DNA of 64,000 bases. Origin: Bacillota bacterium. Lineage in GTDB: Bacteria; Bacillota; Sulfobacillia; Sulfobacillales; JAIMBI01. The stretch spans positions 1 through 64,000 of the forward strand of contig JAJZWS010000007.1 of NCBI GenBank assembly GCA_021846565.1. Reading direction: 5' to 3'. The position numbers and the translations under genes are program-made. How positions within the stretch are numbered: the first letter of the stretch is position 1; every line of letters begins with the position of its first letter. This document shows positions 48,038 to 56,459 of the stretch, one piece after another. Below the pieces are notes generated by a model, which saw nothing but the letters and a program-made list of their open reading frames with translations, had not been told where the DNA came from and did no database searches.

Positions 48038-48826
48038 CTAGTCCGTCAGTCGGCGCGAGAGCCGACGGCCCGGCAGCGCCATGAACAAAATCGTATAGCC
48101 GACGATCCACAGGATGTCCTGCCACAGCGTGGGCGGGAACTGGCCCAGGATAAGGGCCCGCGTCAGGTTCACCACATGCACCAGCGGCGTGAGCAGGATC
48201 AGATCCCGGATGACAACCGGCAGATGCGCCAGTGGGAAAAACACGCCGGAAAACATGAACATGGGGGTGACGACCAGCGTAAAGTAGTAAAAGAGTTGCT
48301 CGTGATTCTTGGCGGCGGTGGCCACCCACAGCGCTGGACCGGCAAACAGCATCCCGGTGACCAGCAGTGGCAGCGGCAGCAAGAGCGCCCACCAACTGTG
48401 GACGATCCCCAACGGGAGCAGCACCACCAGAAACACCAGGCCGTACAGCAGGCTCCGACACGCCTCCCACAGGTACTCGCCCCCCACGATTTCGGCCGGG
48501 TGCAGCGGGGCCGTGATCATCGAGAGATAGATGCCGTTTTCGTTCAGACGGTCATATGCCTCAAAGCTCATGTCGAAGGTCACGGCATTCATAGCCGTCA
48601 CCGCCAACAGGCCCGGGCCAATGAAGTCCACGAACGGATCGCCGCTCATCTTGGTCACATAGGCGCCGAGGCCAAACCCCAGCGCCAGCAGATTCGTCAG
48701 CGGCTCGCCAAAGTTCAGCAGCACGGAACTCTTATAATATTTGACCCAGGACAGGAAGTCCCGGCGAAACACCATGAGCGCCCCCTTGGTAAAGCGCGGC
48801 CACACCATTCCGTTCACCCCGTCCAT
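48038..48826 (-). CDS. ABC-2 type transporter permease
   Basis: 262 residues with six membrane helices, of the NodJ/DrrB type: LNFGEPLTNLLALGFGLGAY, MFMFSGVFFPLAHLPVVIRD and LTPLVHVVNLTRALILGQFP. The ATG overlaps the ATPase stop (TGATG), so the pair is coupled. Substrate unknown; drug, polysaccharide or lipid export are typical. Confidence 0.9.
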   Translation of the reverse strand: MDGVNGMVWPRFTKGALMVFRRDFLSWVKYYKSSVLLNFGEPLTNLLALGFGLGAYVTKMSGDPFVDFIGPGLLAVTAMNAVTFDMSFEAYDRLNENGIYLSMITAPLHPAEIVGGEYLWEACRSLLYGLVFLVVLLPLGIVHSWWALLLPLPLLVTGMLFAGPALWVATAAKNHEQLFYYFTLVVTPMFMFSGVFFPLAHLPVVIRDLILLTPLVHVVNLTRALILGQFPPTLWQDILWIVGYTILFMALPGRRLSRRLTD

Positions 48827-49806
48827 CAGTCTCGCAGCTCCCTGCCCGTGAGGCGCAGGAATACGTCCTCCAGCCCGGCCGGGCGGCGATACGCCAGAGA
48901 CGGTGCGATGCCGGCCGTATCCCAGCGGTCCAGAATGGCCGAGAGGTTGGGGCTGAACAGCACCCACGAATCGCTCTGCCATTCGTGCCAGGCCTGGTCT
49001 TCCGGCCGAAGGGTGGCGGTGAGCCCATCCACCACGGCGGGCGCGATGTCGGGACACTCCAGGCACTCGCGGCCCACGAGTCGCAGGATGAGCTCGCGCG
49101 GCCGGCCGGACTCCAGAATGCGGCCGTGGTCGATAACCACCAGCCGGTCGCACAGGCGCTGCGCCTCGTCCATGTAGTGGGTGGTTAAGAGCACCGTCAC
49201 CCCCTCGGCCTTGAGCTCGCGCACCTTCCGCCACACCAGGATGCGTGCCTGCGGGTCGAGGCCGGTGGTGGGCTCGTCCAACACCAGCAGGCGCGGCCTG
49301 CCCATGAGCGCGCGCGCAATGACGAGCCGACGCCGCATCCCGCCCGACAGCGAGCGTACCTGTTCGTTCGTTTTCCCGTCGAGCTGCATGAACTCCAACA
49401 GTTCGGTGGCGCGGAGCGCGGCCACCTCGGGGCTCTGTCCGTAAAACCGGCCGTGAATCTCGATGTTCTCGCGCACCGTGAGAGCGGGATCCAGATAATC
49501 TTCCTGCGATACGACGCCTAGCTGCCCCTTGATGGTGCGCTGGCCGGGCGCGGCCGGCTCCCCCAGCACCGTGAGCGAGCCCGCCGTGCGTGCGGTGAGG
49601 CAGCAGATCATGCGGATAGTGGTGGATTTTCCGGCCCCGTTCGGGCCCAGGAGACCAAAGCACTCGCCTTCATACACGTCGAAGTCCATGCCGGCGACCG
49701 CCTCGAAGTTGCCAAATTGCTTCGTGAGCCCGCGCGCCGACACCGCGACCGCGGGGGTGGCGGGGACTGATGGGTTGGCAATCGTGGTTGGCGCGTTGGT
49801 TGTCAT
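48826..49806 (-). CDS. ABC transporter ATPase (NodI/DrrA type)
   Basis: 326 residues: Walker A GLLGPNGAGKSTTIRM, signature LSGGMRRRLVIARAL, Walker B LLVLDEPTTGLDP, and a C-terminal extension of about 90 residues typical of DrrA/NodI. The N-terminal 20 residues are Thr/Ala/Pro-rich and precede the true domain. ATG 49806 is chosen; an in-frame GTG at 49854 cannot be excluded because neither has a strong ribosome site. Confidence 0.9.
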   Translation of the reverse strand: MTTNAPTTIANPSVPATPAVAVSARGLTKQFGNFEAVAGMDFDVYEGECFGLLGPNGAGKSTTIRMICCLTARTAGSLTVLGEPAAPGQRTIKGQLGVVSQEDYLDPALTVRENIEIHGRFYGQSPEVAALRATELLEFMQLDGKTNEQVRSLSGGMRRRLVIARALMGRPRLLVLDEPTTGLDPQARILVWRKVRELKAEGVTVLLTTHYMDEAQRLCDRLVVIDHGRILESGRPRELILRLVGRECLECPDIAPAVVDGLTATLRPEDQAWHEWQSDSWVLFSPNLSAILDRWDTAGIAPSLAYRRPAGLEDVFLRLTGRELRD

Positions 49807-49927
49807 CCGAATCAGGTTCGCGCCCTCGCCGGGAATTCCTGCTGGCGGCGCCACGGATTCAACTGGACGGATGTGGTAGGGTGGACGTCAGGTGGGTGGA
49901 CATCACCCGGCTGAAGGGAGTGATCGC

Positions 49928-51328
49928 ATGGCGGAGTGGACACATCATCGGCAGCGTCACGTGATGCGGCCGGAAATCAACATCAATCCCCTGTATGCGC
50001 GTGAAGGCGAGGATGCGGTGCCGCGCTTCCGGCTGGCTCGGGAGGGCCTTCTGCCTGAGACGGCGTATCAAATTGTGCATGATGAGCTGGCACTCGATGG
50101 CAATGCCCGCCTCAACCTGGCCACGTTTGTGGGCACCTGGATGGAGCCCGAAGCGCGCCAGCTGTACGCCGAATCTGCGGACAAGAACATGATCGACAAA
50201 GACGAGTACCCGCAGACCGCCGCCATCGAAGATCGATGCCTGCACATCTTGGCGGACCTGTGGCACGCGCCGAACCCCGCCGAGACCATTGGCGTGTCCA
50301 CGACCGGGTCGTCGGAGGCATGCATGCTGGGGGGCCTGGCGTTAAAGCGCCGGTGGCAACAAGCGCAGAAGGCGCAGGGCCGTTCTACGGCGCACCCCAA
50401 CATCGTGTTCAGCTCGGCGGTCCAGGTGGTGTGGGAGAAGTTTGCGAACTACTTCGAGGTGGAGCCGCGCTATGTCAATGTCACCCCCGAGGCGCCCTAC
50501 TTGACACCCGAGGGGGTGCTGGGAGCCGTCGACGAAAACACCATCGGTGTGGTGCCCGTCTTGGGCGTGACCTACACCGGCGTGTACGAGCCCGTGGCGA
50601 AGATTGCGGCGGCGCTCGACGACCTCCAGGCGCGCACGGGACTCGACATTCCTATTCACGTGGACGGCGCGTCGGGCGCCTTTGTGGCGCCGTTTCTGCA
50701 GCCGGATCTGGTGTGGGACTTTCGGTTGCCGCGCGTGCACTCGATCAACACGTCGGGACACAAGTACGGGCTCGTGTTTCCCGGCCTGGGCTGGGTCCTT
50801 TGGCGCGACGCGTCGCTGCTTCCCCAGGAGCTGGTGTTTGACGTGTCGTATCTCGGCGGCCACATGCCGACGTTTGCACTGAACTTTTCCCGTCCCGGCG
50901 CTCAGGTGCTGCTCCAGTACTACAACTTCCTGCGACTGGGCTTTGACGGGTACTACCAAGTCCAGAAGGCGTGCCAGGACGTCGCCCGCCACTTGGCCGC
51001 CCGGTTGGGCAGCCTGGGGCCGTTTGACATCATCACGGATGGGTCCGACATTCCCGTGCTGGCATGGCGGCTCCGGCCGGGCGTTGACGGGTGGGACTTG
51101 AACCACCTCTCGCGAGTGTTGCGCGAGCGGGGGTGGCAGGTGCCGGCGTACCCGCTGCCGCCATCCATGGAGGAGACCACTATCATGCGGGTGGTGGTGC
51201 GCAACAGCTTTTCGTTGGACATGGCGGAGCTGTTGCTGGACGACGTGCGCCGGTCCATCGAGTACCTGGAGGGGCTGGACCATCCGCTGCCGGATGCGCC
51301 GCACCCCGGCAAGGCGTTTCATCACTGA
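49928..51328 (+). CDS. gadB: Glutamate decarboxylase
   Basis: PLP enzyme converting glutamate to GABA and consuming a proton. 466 residues; Lys279 in NTSGHKYGLVFPGLGW holds PLP, with TTGSSEACMLGGLA and HVDGASGAFVAPFL as family motifs. ATG 49928 follows GAAGGGAGTGATCGC. There is no GABA antiporter beside it. It would help acid tolerance, in keeping with the sedolisin, or feed a GABA shunt. Confidence 0.93.
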   Translation: MAEWTHHRQRHVMRPEININPLYAREGEDAVPRFRLAREGLLPETAYQIVHDELALDGNARLNLATFVGTWMEPEARQLYAESADKNMIDKDEYPQTAAIEDRCLHILADLWHAPNPAETIGVSTTGSSEACMLGGLALKRRWQQAQKAQGRSTAHPNIVFSSAVQVVWEKFANYFEVEPRYVNVTPEAPYLTPEGVLGAVDENTIGVVPVLGVTYTGVYEPVAKIAAALDDLQARTGLDIPIHVDGASGAFVAPFLQPDLVWDFRLPRVHSINTSGHKYGLVFPGLGWVLWRDASLLPQELVFDVSYLGGHMPTFALNFSRPGAQVLLQYYNFLRLGFDGYYQVQKACQDVARHLAARLGSLGPFDIITDGSDIPVLAWRLRPGVDGWDLNHLSRVLRERGWQVPAYPLPPSMEETTIMRVVVRNSFSLDMAELLLDDVRRSIEYLEGLDHPLPDAPHPGKAFHH

Positions 51329-51342
51329 GCCGAACACCGGAA

Positions 51343-51564
51343 CTAGACGCTGAGCGCAGGGCAGGTCGGCGTCAATCCGACGGGGCCCGAGCGGACGAGA
51401 ACCGCCGGGCCTCGATGCGCCGGAACCGGAGGTTTGGGCAGTGAGGCCATCTGCTGCGCCTGCTGGTCGCCGAGCTTCTTGGCCAAGGCGCAGCCCCGGG
51501 TGATGGGCCACACCAAAAAGACCCCACAGAAGGCGGCCCCCAACACCAAAGCGACAAGCTCCAA
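51343..51564 (-). CDS. Small single-helix membrane protein
   Basis: 73 residues starting at TTG 51564, which follows a strong GGAGGAGGCGGCTGG site. One helix (LVALVLGAAFCGVFLVWPIT) then a basic, Pro-rich tail (KLGDQQAQQMASLPKPPVP). Convergent with gadB, 14 bases apart. No family recognised. Confidence 0.5.
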   Translation of the reverse strand: MELVALVLGAAFCGVFLVWPITRGCALAKKLGDQQAQQMASLPKPPVPAHRGPAVLVRSGPVGLTPTCPALSV

Positions 51565-51842
51565 CCAGCCGCCTCCTCCAACGACTGCGGCGAAGCATCA
51601 GGCCCGGCAGCAGGAAACGGCCAAAAACGGCCTGGCCGGGCCGAGAATATCTGACGACGGCCCGGGCCTGGCCCCAAGCCCGGGATCGGGAAGCGGAATC
51701 GCGCCCTTGACCGTTGGGTGCCCGCTCAAACACTGGCCGCCCGCGGAGTTCGGCGCCGCCCCATCGTCCGCGCGTGATCGACTCTGCTGGCTCCAACGTA
51801 CGGGGCCGGGTCGGAAAGCCACGCGTGCAGTGGCCGAGGCAC

Positions 51843-53042
51843 TCAGGCGCTCAAGCTCTGGACCGACCCGCGGCTTTGGCGTACCAAGAGAGCGGCGCCC
51901 ACCCCCGCCACCATCACCGTGACGGCCAGCCATGGGGCAGCGCCGTGCGCCAGCAGCGCCCCGCCCATCACCGGACCCAGGGCCGAGCCACAGCGCGACG
52001 CCAGCGACTGAAATCCCATGTAGCGGCCGCGCAGTTCGGTGGGGGCATGGGTGGCCACCCATGTGGCGGCCGCCGGGTTCAAGACATTTTCCCCCAGGGT
52101 GATCACCACGACGGCCAGCGCAAAGCCGGCCAGGCCGTTGGCCAGCAGCATGACCAGGAACCCCAGGCCGTACCCGCTGAGACCCAGCGCCATGGCGCTG
52201 AACGGGGGCAGGCGTTTGGACCATCGAGCCAGGGGGATTTGTAGGGCGACCACCAGCAAGGCGTTTTCGGCCGCCAAATAGCCGAAAATGCCGGCGGGAA
52301 AATGCAAGTCGATGTGCAGGTACGCCGGCAGCACCTGGTACAACTGGCTGTACACCAGCCAGGCAATGGCCCACAGCACGGCGAATCCCACGAAGGCGCG
52401 GTCCCGCCCCACGCTTTTGAGGCCCCCAACGGTTGTGGCCAGCGTCTCGCGATGGCCCGTGGGCCGGGTTTCGGGGATGTTGGTCCAGATGAGGACCCAA
52501 AACGCCGCCAGGCTCACTGCGTCCAGGGCAAACAGCCAATAAAAGGAATGATCCGCCAGCAATCCGCCCACCATCGGACCAATGATGATGCCGGCATTGG
52601 AGGCCATGCGCAGCAAGGCGTAGGATTCGTTGAGCTTGTCTTTGGGCACGAGATCTGCAACCAGCGCCATAGACGCCGGCTGAAAGAGGGGCAGGGCAAA
52701 GCCCATGCACGCGAGTGCCACAAACAGCGCCCACAGCGGTCCGACGACGCCGACCACATAGGCGGCCACAGCGCCGGCGGACAAAGACACCAGCATCACA
52801 CGGCGTCGGCCCCAGGCGTCAGCGAAAATGCCGCCAGACAGCACGCTCATCACCTGGATGACGCCATACGCCCCCATGGCCAATCCCACCGAGGCCAGCG
52901 ATCCGCCCAGCCGGCTCGCCAGGAACACGGCCAGGAAGGGGAACACGAGCGAGTTGCCCACCATGTTGACGAAGCGGCCCGCCAGGAGCACATAAAACAG
53001 GCGCGGCAGCTCTGGGTCCACCACCTTGTCCAGGATGCGCAA
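51843..53042 (-). CDS. Major facilitator superfamily transporter
   Basis: 399 residues, twelve predicted helices, with the MFS loop motif FADAWGRRRVMLVSL between helices 2 and 3 and MRILDKVVDPELPRLFYVLL at the N-terminus. I start it at TTG 53042, six bases after GGGAGGAGG; the longer frame is antisense to the ribokinase start. Drug/proton antiport is typical for this shape; substrate unknown. It is divergent from rbsK across about 110 bases. The 278-base gap downstream (51565-51842) holds no gene, only GC-rich hairpins. Confidence 0.88.
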   Translation of the reverse strand: MRILDKVVDPELPRLFYVLLAGRFVNMVGNSLVFPFLAVFLASRLGGSLASVGLAMGAYGVIQVMSVLSGGIFADAWGRRRVMLVSLSAGAVAAYVVGVVGPLWALFVALACMGFALPLFQPASMALVADLVPKDKLNESYALLRMASNAGIIIGPMVGGLLADHSFYWLFALDAVSLAAFWVLIWTNIPETRPTGHRETLATTVGGLKSVGRDRAFVGFAVLWAIAWLVYSQLYQVLPAYLHIDLHFPAGIFGYLAAENALLVVALQIPLARWSKRLPPFSAMALGLSGYGLGFLVMLLANGLAGFALAVVVITLGENVLNPAAATWVATHAPTELRGRYMGFQSLASRCGSALGPVMGGALLAHGAAPWLAVTVMVAGVGAALLVRQSRGSVQSLSA

Positions 53043-53154
53043 GACGACCCTCCTCCCGGCGGCGCGCTTCGCGGGCTCAGCCGCCGTGAGTGTATCATGG
53101 CGGTGAAGCGCCAAGTGGCAAAGAGAGGCAGACGGCGCGGCGGGAGGCGCGAAC

Positions 53155-54069
53155 ATGGTGGTCGTGGTGGGCAGTGTCAACGTCGATGTCGTCGCCCAGC
53201 TGGATCGGCTCCCGACGGAAGGCGAAACCCGGCCGGCGCAGGCGGGATGGATCGCTCCTGGGGGCAAGGGGGGCAATCAGGCGGTGGCGGCGGCACGGCA
53301 GAGCGCCGCCGTGACGCTGGTGAGCGTTGTGGGTCAGGACGCGCTGGCCGCAACCGCGCTGGCCACGCTGCGGGAAGTCGGCGTCCGGCTGGCGGTCCCC
53401 GAGCGCCCAGATGTTCCGACCGGGATGGCGCTGGTGTGGCTGGACGCGGCCGGCCGCAACACGATTGCGGTCGTGCCCGGGGCGAATGCTTCGGTGGATG
53501 CGTCCCAGCTGGAAGCGCTGGATCCCCTGCAGCCGAGGGATGTGGTGCTCATCTCCCTCGAGATCCCGCTGGCCACGGCGGTCGCCGCGGCCGAGTGGGC
53601 GCGGGCCGGCGGGGCGCGTGTGCTGGTCGACCCCGCACCCGCCCCGGCCGCTCTGCCGGCCGCACTGTGGCACGTGGACGTCCTGATGCCCAATCAGGGG
53701 GAGGCTGAACACCTGCTGGGTCATGATGTGGTCGAGGGGCACGAAGAAGAAGCGGCGCGGGAGCTGCACAGGCGCGGGGCGCAGCTTGCGATTGTGAAGC
53801 TGGGCGGACGGGGCCTCGTGTGGAGCACGCGCGAGCGCACGGGACGCATCGACGCGTGGCCCATTCCCGTGGTAGATACCACGGGGGCAGGAGACGCCTT
53901 CGCCGGAGCGCTGGCGGCCAATCTGGCCACGGGACGAGAATTCGAGGACGCCCTGTGGCGCGCCACGCGCGTGGCCGCCCTGGCGTGCACGAGGGCCGGT
54001 GCCCAGACGGTGCCGACGTGGGCGGACGTCCAGCGTCGTCTGGGCCAAGAGACTCGCCACGACAAATGA
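53155..54069 (+). CDS. rbsK: Ribokinase
   Basis: PfkB-family sugar kinase of 304 residues. Substrate motifs GSVNVDVVAQLDRLP and PGGKGGNQAVAAARQ, and the catalytic DTTGAGDAFAGALAA with its anion hole and Asp base, are intact. Ribose is inferred from the close fit to RbsK; deoxyribose or another pentose remains possible as no transport genes are nearby. Confidence 0.9.
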   Translation: MVVVVGSVNVDVVAQLDRLPTEGETRPAQAGWIAPGGKGGNQAVAAARQSAAVTLVSVVGQDALAATALATLREVGVRLAVPERPDVPTGMALVWLDAAGRNTIAVVPGANASVDASQLEALDPLQPRDVVLISLEIPLATAVAAAEWARAGGARVLVDPAPAPAALPAALWHVDVLMPNQGEAEHLLGHDVVEGHEEEAARELHRRGAQLAIVKLGGRGLVWSTRERTGRIDAWPIPVVDTTGAGDAFAGALAANLATGREFEDALWRATRVAALACTRAGAQTVPTWADVQRRLGQETRHDK

Positions 54070-54202
54070 TCGCACAGATTGTTCCGGGCCATGCAACCCT
54101 TCGGTGACTGGGCACGTTTGACTAGGTGGATGCCGATCGGGACCGGCCAACATCGGTTTGGTCCTGGAACAGAGAGGTAGCCACTCGAGGAGGGGAACGC
54201 GC

Positions 54203-54391
54203 ATGCAGACCAAGCGCCCCAAAAACCAGCGCCGTGCGGACTATTTTTTATACACGTGGCAGATTCACGCGATTCGTCGGCTGGCGGCCGAGACCCATCG
54301 CCATCCAAGCGAGGTGGTGCGCGATCTTTTGAACGAAGCGCTTCCTCATCGCGACGAGGCCGACGGGCCGCCTCAATTGATGAGTTCGTGA
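54203..54391 (+). CDS. Small RHH-like DNA-binding protein
   Basis: 62 residues: basic start, RADYFLYTWQIHAIRRLAAE then HRHPSEVVRDLLNEALPH, the ribbon-helix-helix order. ATG 54203 follows GGAGGGGAACGCGC. The last codons lie within an 11-bp tandem repeat. No toxin gene follows. Confidence 0.6.
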   Translation: MQTKRPKNQRRADYFLYTWQIHAIRRLAAETHRHPSEVVRDLLNEALPHRDEADGPPQLMSS

Positions 54392-54422
54392 TGAGTTCGT
54401 GATGAGTTCGTGATGAGTTCGT
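54379..54422. repeat. Tandem repeat, 4 x 11 bp
   Basis: GATGAGTTCGT is repeated four times without change (54379, 54390, 54401, 54412). It starts inside the RHH gene, and the stop codon of that gene is at 54389-54391 across the first two copies. A recent slippage expansion is the simplest explanation. Confidence 0.9.
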
Positions 54423-54434
54423 GAGTCACGACGT

Positions 54435-54466
54435 GCAGAAGGCACCGATGAGTCGGTGCCTTCTGC
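54435..54466. terminator. Bidirectional terminator between the RHH and peroxiredoxin genes
   Basis: A 14-bp perfect stem (54435-54448 with 54453-54466) with a TGAG loop lies between convergent genes. Confidence 0.75.
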
Positions 54467-54488
54467 GATCCCGTAGGGACCGGAAGGA

Positions 54489-54971
54489 CTATGTACCCAG
54501 GTGACTGACGGCCTCCAGCACGGCTTCATACGCTGCCGGGTCGTTGGCGGGAAACGAACGATTCTCGTATCGAAGGATGCCGTTGCCGTCAATGACAAAC
54601 ATTGACCGCTGCGCGAAGGCCTGCGCCTCGCGCAGCACGCCGTAGGCGCGGGCCGCCGTGCGCGTCAAATCCGAACCCAGGGGGAATGGCAAGCCGCCCA
54701 GGCTGGCCTGAAAGACGGTCAGAGTGGGTTTCGAGTCGACGGAGCACAACAGCAGGTTGGCCCCCAGTCCCTCGATGCGGGACCATAAACCTCGCCATGA
54801 GGTGAGTTCGGAGATTCAGCCGCCAGTGAACGCCAGCGGGAAAAACCCGAAGAGCAGCGGCCGATCGCGATAGTCGATGAGTCGTTGCGTGCGACCCTCC
54901 GTGGTTTCCACCTCAAAGTCCGGGGCCGCTTCGCCAACCCACGATGCCGAGGCTTGCGATGCCAAAGCCAT
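54489..54971 (-). CDS. AhpE-like peroxiredoxin with UGA at the peroxidatic cysteine (probable selenoprotein)
   Basis: Read through one in-frame TGA (54816-54818), this is a 160-residue thioredoxin-fold peroxiredoxin. It starts MALASQASASWVGEAAPDFE, and the active-site segment is FFPLAFTGG-U-ISEL, where relatives have T-x-x-C; the UGA is codon 52. After it come LLLCSVDSKPTLTVF, FPLGSDLTRTAARAYGVLRE and RSMFVIDGNGILRYENRSFP, all in the same frame. ATG 54971 has a perfect GGAGGTGATTCC site. A small hairpin (ACCTC-ATGGC-GAGGT) begins 12 bases after the UGA, with its loop 17 bases away, within the range of bacterial SECIS elements. Selenocysteine is the best reading; a nonsense mutation of the active-site Cys is the alternative. 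Confidence 0.8.
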
Positions 54972-55059
54972 GGAATCACCTCCGTGCGCCATTGTGCCAT
55001 AGACGCGGTGGGCTTTGTCGGCGCGGACCAGGCCTATAATGGCCGCGAGGGGGTGTCGG

Positions 55060-55230
55060 ATGCGACGTCGAGCCTTTCGCCGGGGCATGCCGGCGCCGTG
55101 GAAGGCCGAGCATGCACGGCAGACGCGGGAGAGGGAAGCGCGGGCCGTGCACTGGTTCAGCGTCATTATGCTCGCGACCATCGTGGCGTGGGTCGTCGGC
55201 CTCAGCTGGATGGTGTTCCACATCATCTAG
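55060..55230 (+). CDS. Small single-helix membrane protein
   Basis: 56 residues: a very basic N-terminus (MRRRAFRRGMPAPWKAEHAR) and one C-terminal helix (FSVIMLATIVAWVVGLSWMV). ATG 55060 follows GAGGGGGTG, and TATAAT at 55035-55040 lies just upstream with no good -35. Divergent from the peroxiredoxin gene. Function unknown. Confidence 0.5.
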   Translation: MRRRAFRRGMPAPWKAEHARQTREREARAVHWFSVIMLATIVAWVVGLSWMVFHII

Positions 55231-55646
55231 CCGCCGGGCAGGCATCGCGAACCGCATTCCGCTCTCGAATCGCACGAGGTCCACGGGGGTGCCAAGTCCC
55301 GCACGGAGCGCGTGCGCCTACGGCTTCTGGGTGGCCCCCGTGGCGGCGTCTGGGCGACCGCCTGCACATAGCCCCACTTGGTGCGGAACGCAAGCATCTG
55401 GTAGGTTCGGTGCCCCGAAATCGCCCAAGGATCACGAACGACGGCAGGCGCGGGGGCAGACGCACTCCAGTTGAACGGCGGCCCGACGGACCCGACGCGA
55501 ATGTTGGTGACGCGATAGGTCACACCGAGCAACCGGAAATGGTTGGGCGCGGCCCACGGCCCTGGTGAAATCACCCAGGTGCCGATCCGCGTCAGCGCAA
55601 TCGCCAACACGACGACGGCTGAGCCACGGTACCAGATCAGAAACAC
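55227..55646 (-). CDS. Hypothetical exported or membrane protein, end possibly frameshifted
   Basis: 139 codons from GTG 55646 with one N-terminal helix (SAVVVLAIALTRIGTWVISP) and a soluble part with LLGVTYRVTNIRVGSVGPPF and YQMLAFRTKWGYVQAVAQ. After this the sequence becomes Arg/Pro-rich and unlike protein. A shift of one frame near 55355 would instead end it RPDAATGATQKP at 55318. The start lacks a well-spaced ribosome site. Family unknown. Confidence 0.4.
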   Translation of the reverse strand: MFLIWYRGSAVVVLAIALTRIGTWVISPGPWAAPNHFRLLGVTYRVTNIRVGSVGPPFNWSASAPAPAVVRDPWAISGHRTYQMLAFRTKWGYVQAVAQTPPRGPPRSRRRTRSVRDLAPPWTSCDSRAECGSRCLPGG

Positions 55647-55835
55647 CTTCCTCGCTCAAGCGGGCCTGGAGGGGGGAAGGTCAAAACCCCGTTGGCGGGA
55701 ATGGCCCGCCATCCCGCCCCTGGGGTGCTTCGGAACCTCCGCGCCCGGCACCGGCTTCCCTTGGACAGGGTCGCCCTGTGCGGTGCGCTAGTAGTACGCT
55801 ATGATACCACGGAGTGCAAGAGAGGTGGAGACCAG

Positions 55836-56459
55836 ATGGGTGAGGCTGGGGTGCCAAAGGTGTCGCGTGGCGGGACGGTCCCTCGCGACCGGGTGGTGAA
55901 TGTGCGACAGGCAGAACAGGCGATTCGGAGTTTGCTGCGGGCCATCGGGGAGAACCCCGACCGGGAGGGGCTGCGCGACACGCCGCATCGAGTGGCGGCG
56001 TATTACGACGAATTTTTCGGTCAGGGGGAGGACCCCGGCGACGCGCTGGCCACCGTGTTTCATGAAGCGTACGACGACGTCATTCTGGTGCGGGACATCC
56101 CGTTCACATCGCTGTGCGAGCACCATCTGTTGCCGTTCATGGGCGTGGCCCACGTGGCTTATCTCCCGCGTGACGGCCGTGTGACGGGATTGTCCAAGCT
56201 TGCACGCGTCGTTGACGGCGTGGCCCATCGACTGCAGCTGCAGGAGCGCATGACGCGGGCGGTGGCCGACGTCATCGCGGAGCGCCTCGGGGCGGCGGGC
56301 GTGCTGGTGGTGGTGGAGGCCGAGCACCTGTGCATGTCGATTCGCGGTGTGCACAAGCCCGGCAGCCGCACCGTTACGGAAGCCGCCGCCGGCCTGTTGA
56401 CAGAGGATCGCGCCCGGCGCCAGCAGGTGATGTCCCTGATGCTGGGCCACCGGGGATGA
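55836..56459 (+). CDS. folE: GTP cyclohydrolase I
   Basis: First enzyme of folate synthesis. 207 residues with the zinc ligands in SLCEHHLLPFMG and EAEHLCMSIRG, and RDTPHRVAAYYDEFF and GLSKLARVVDGVAHRLQLQE motifs. ATG 55836 follows AGAGAGGTGGAGACCAG. It overlaps the next regulator gene by ATGA. Confidence 0.95.
   Translation: MGEAGVPKVSRGGTVPRDRVVNVRQAEQAIRSLLRAIGENPDREGLRDTPHRVAAYYDEFFGQGEDPGDALATVFHEAYDDVILVRDIPFTSLCEHHLLPFMGVAHVAYLPRDGRVTGLSKLARVVDGVAHRLQLQERMTRAVADVIAERLGAAGVLVVVEAEHLCMSIRGVHKPGSRTVTEAAAGLLTEDRARRQQVMSLMLGHRG

Noticed and set aside
48827-49663. Upstream part of a 541-codon reverse frame leading into the ABC permease
   Set aside because: It is the shadow of the ATPase gene in another frame; the permease begins at ATG 48826 coupled to the ATPase stop.
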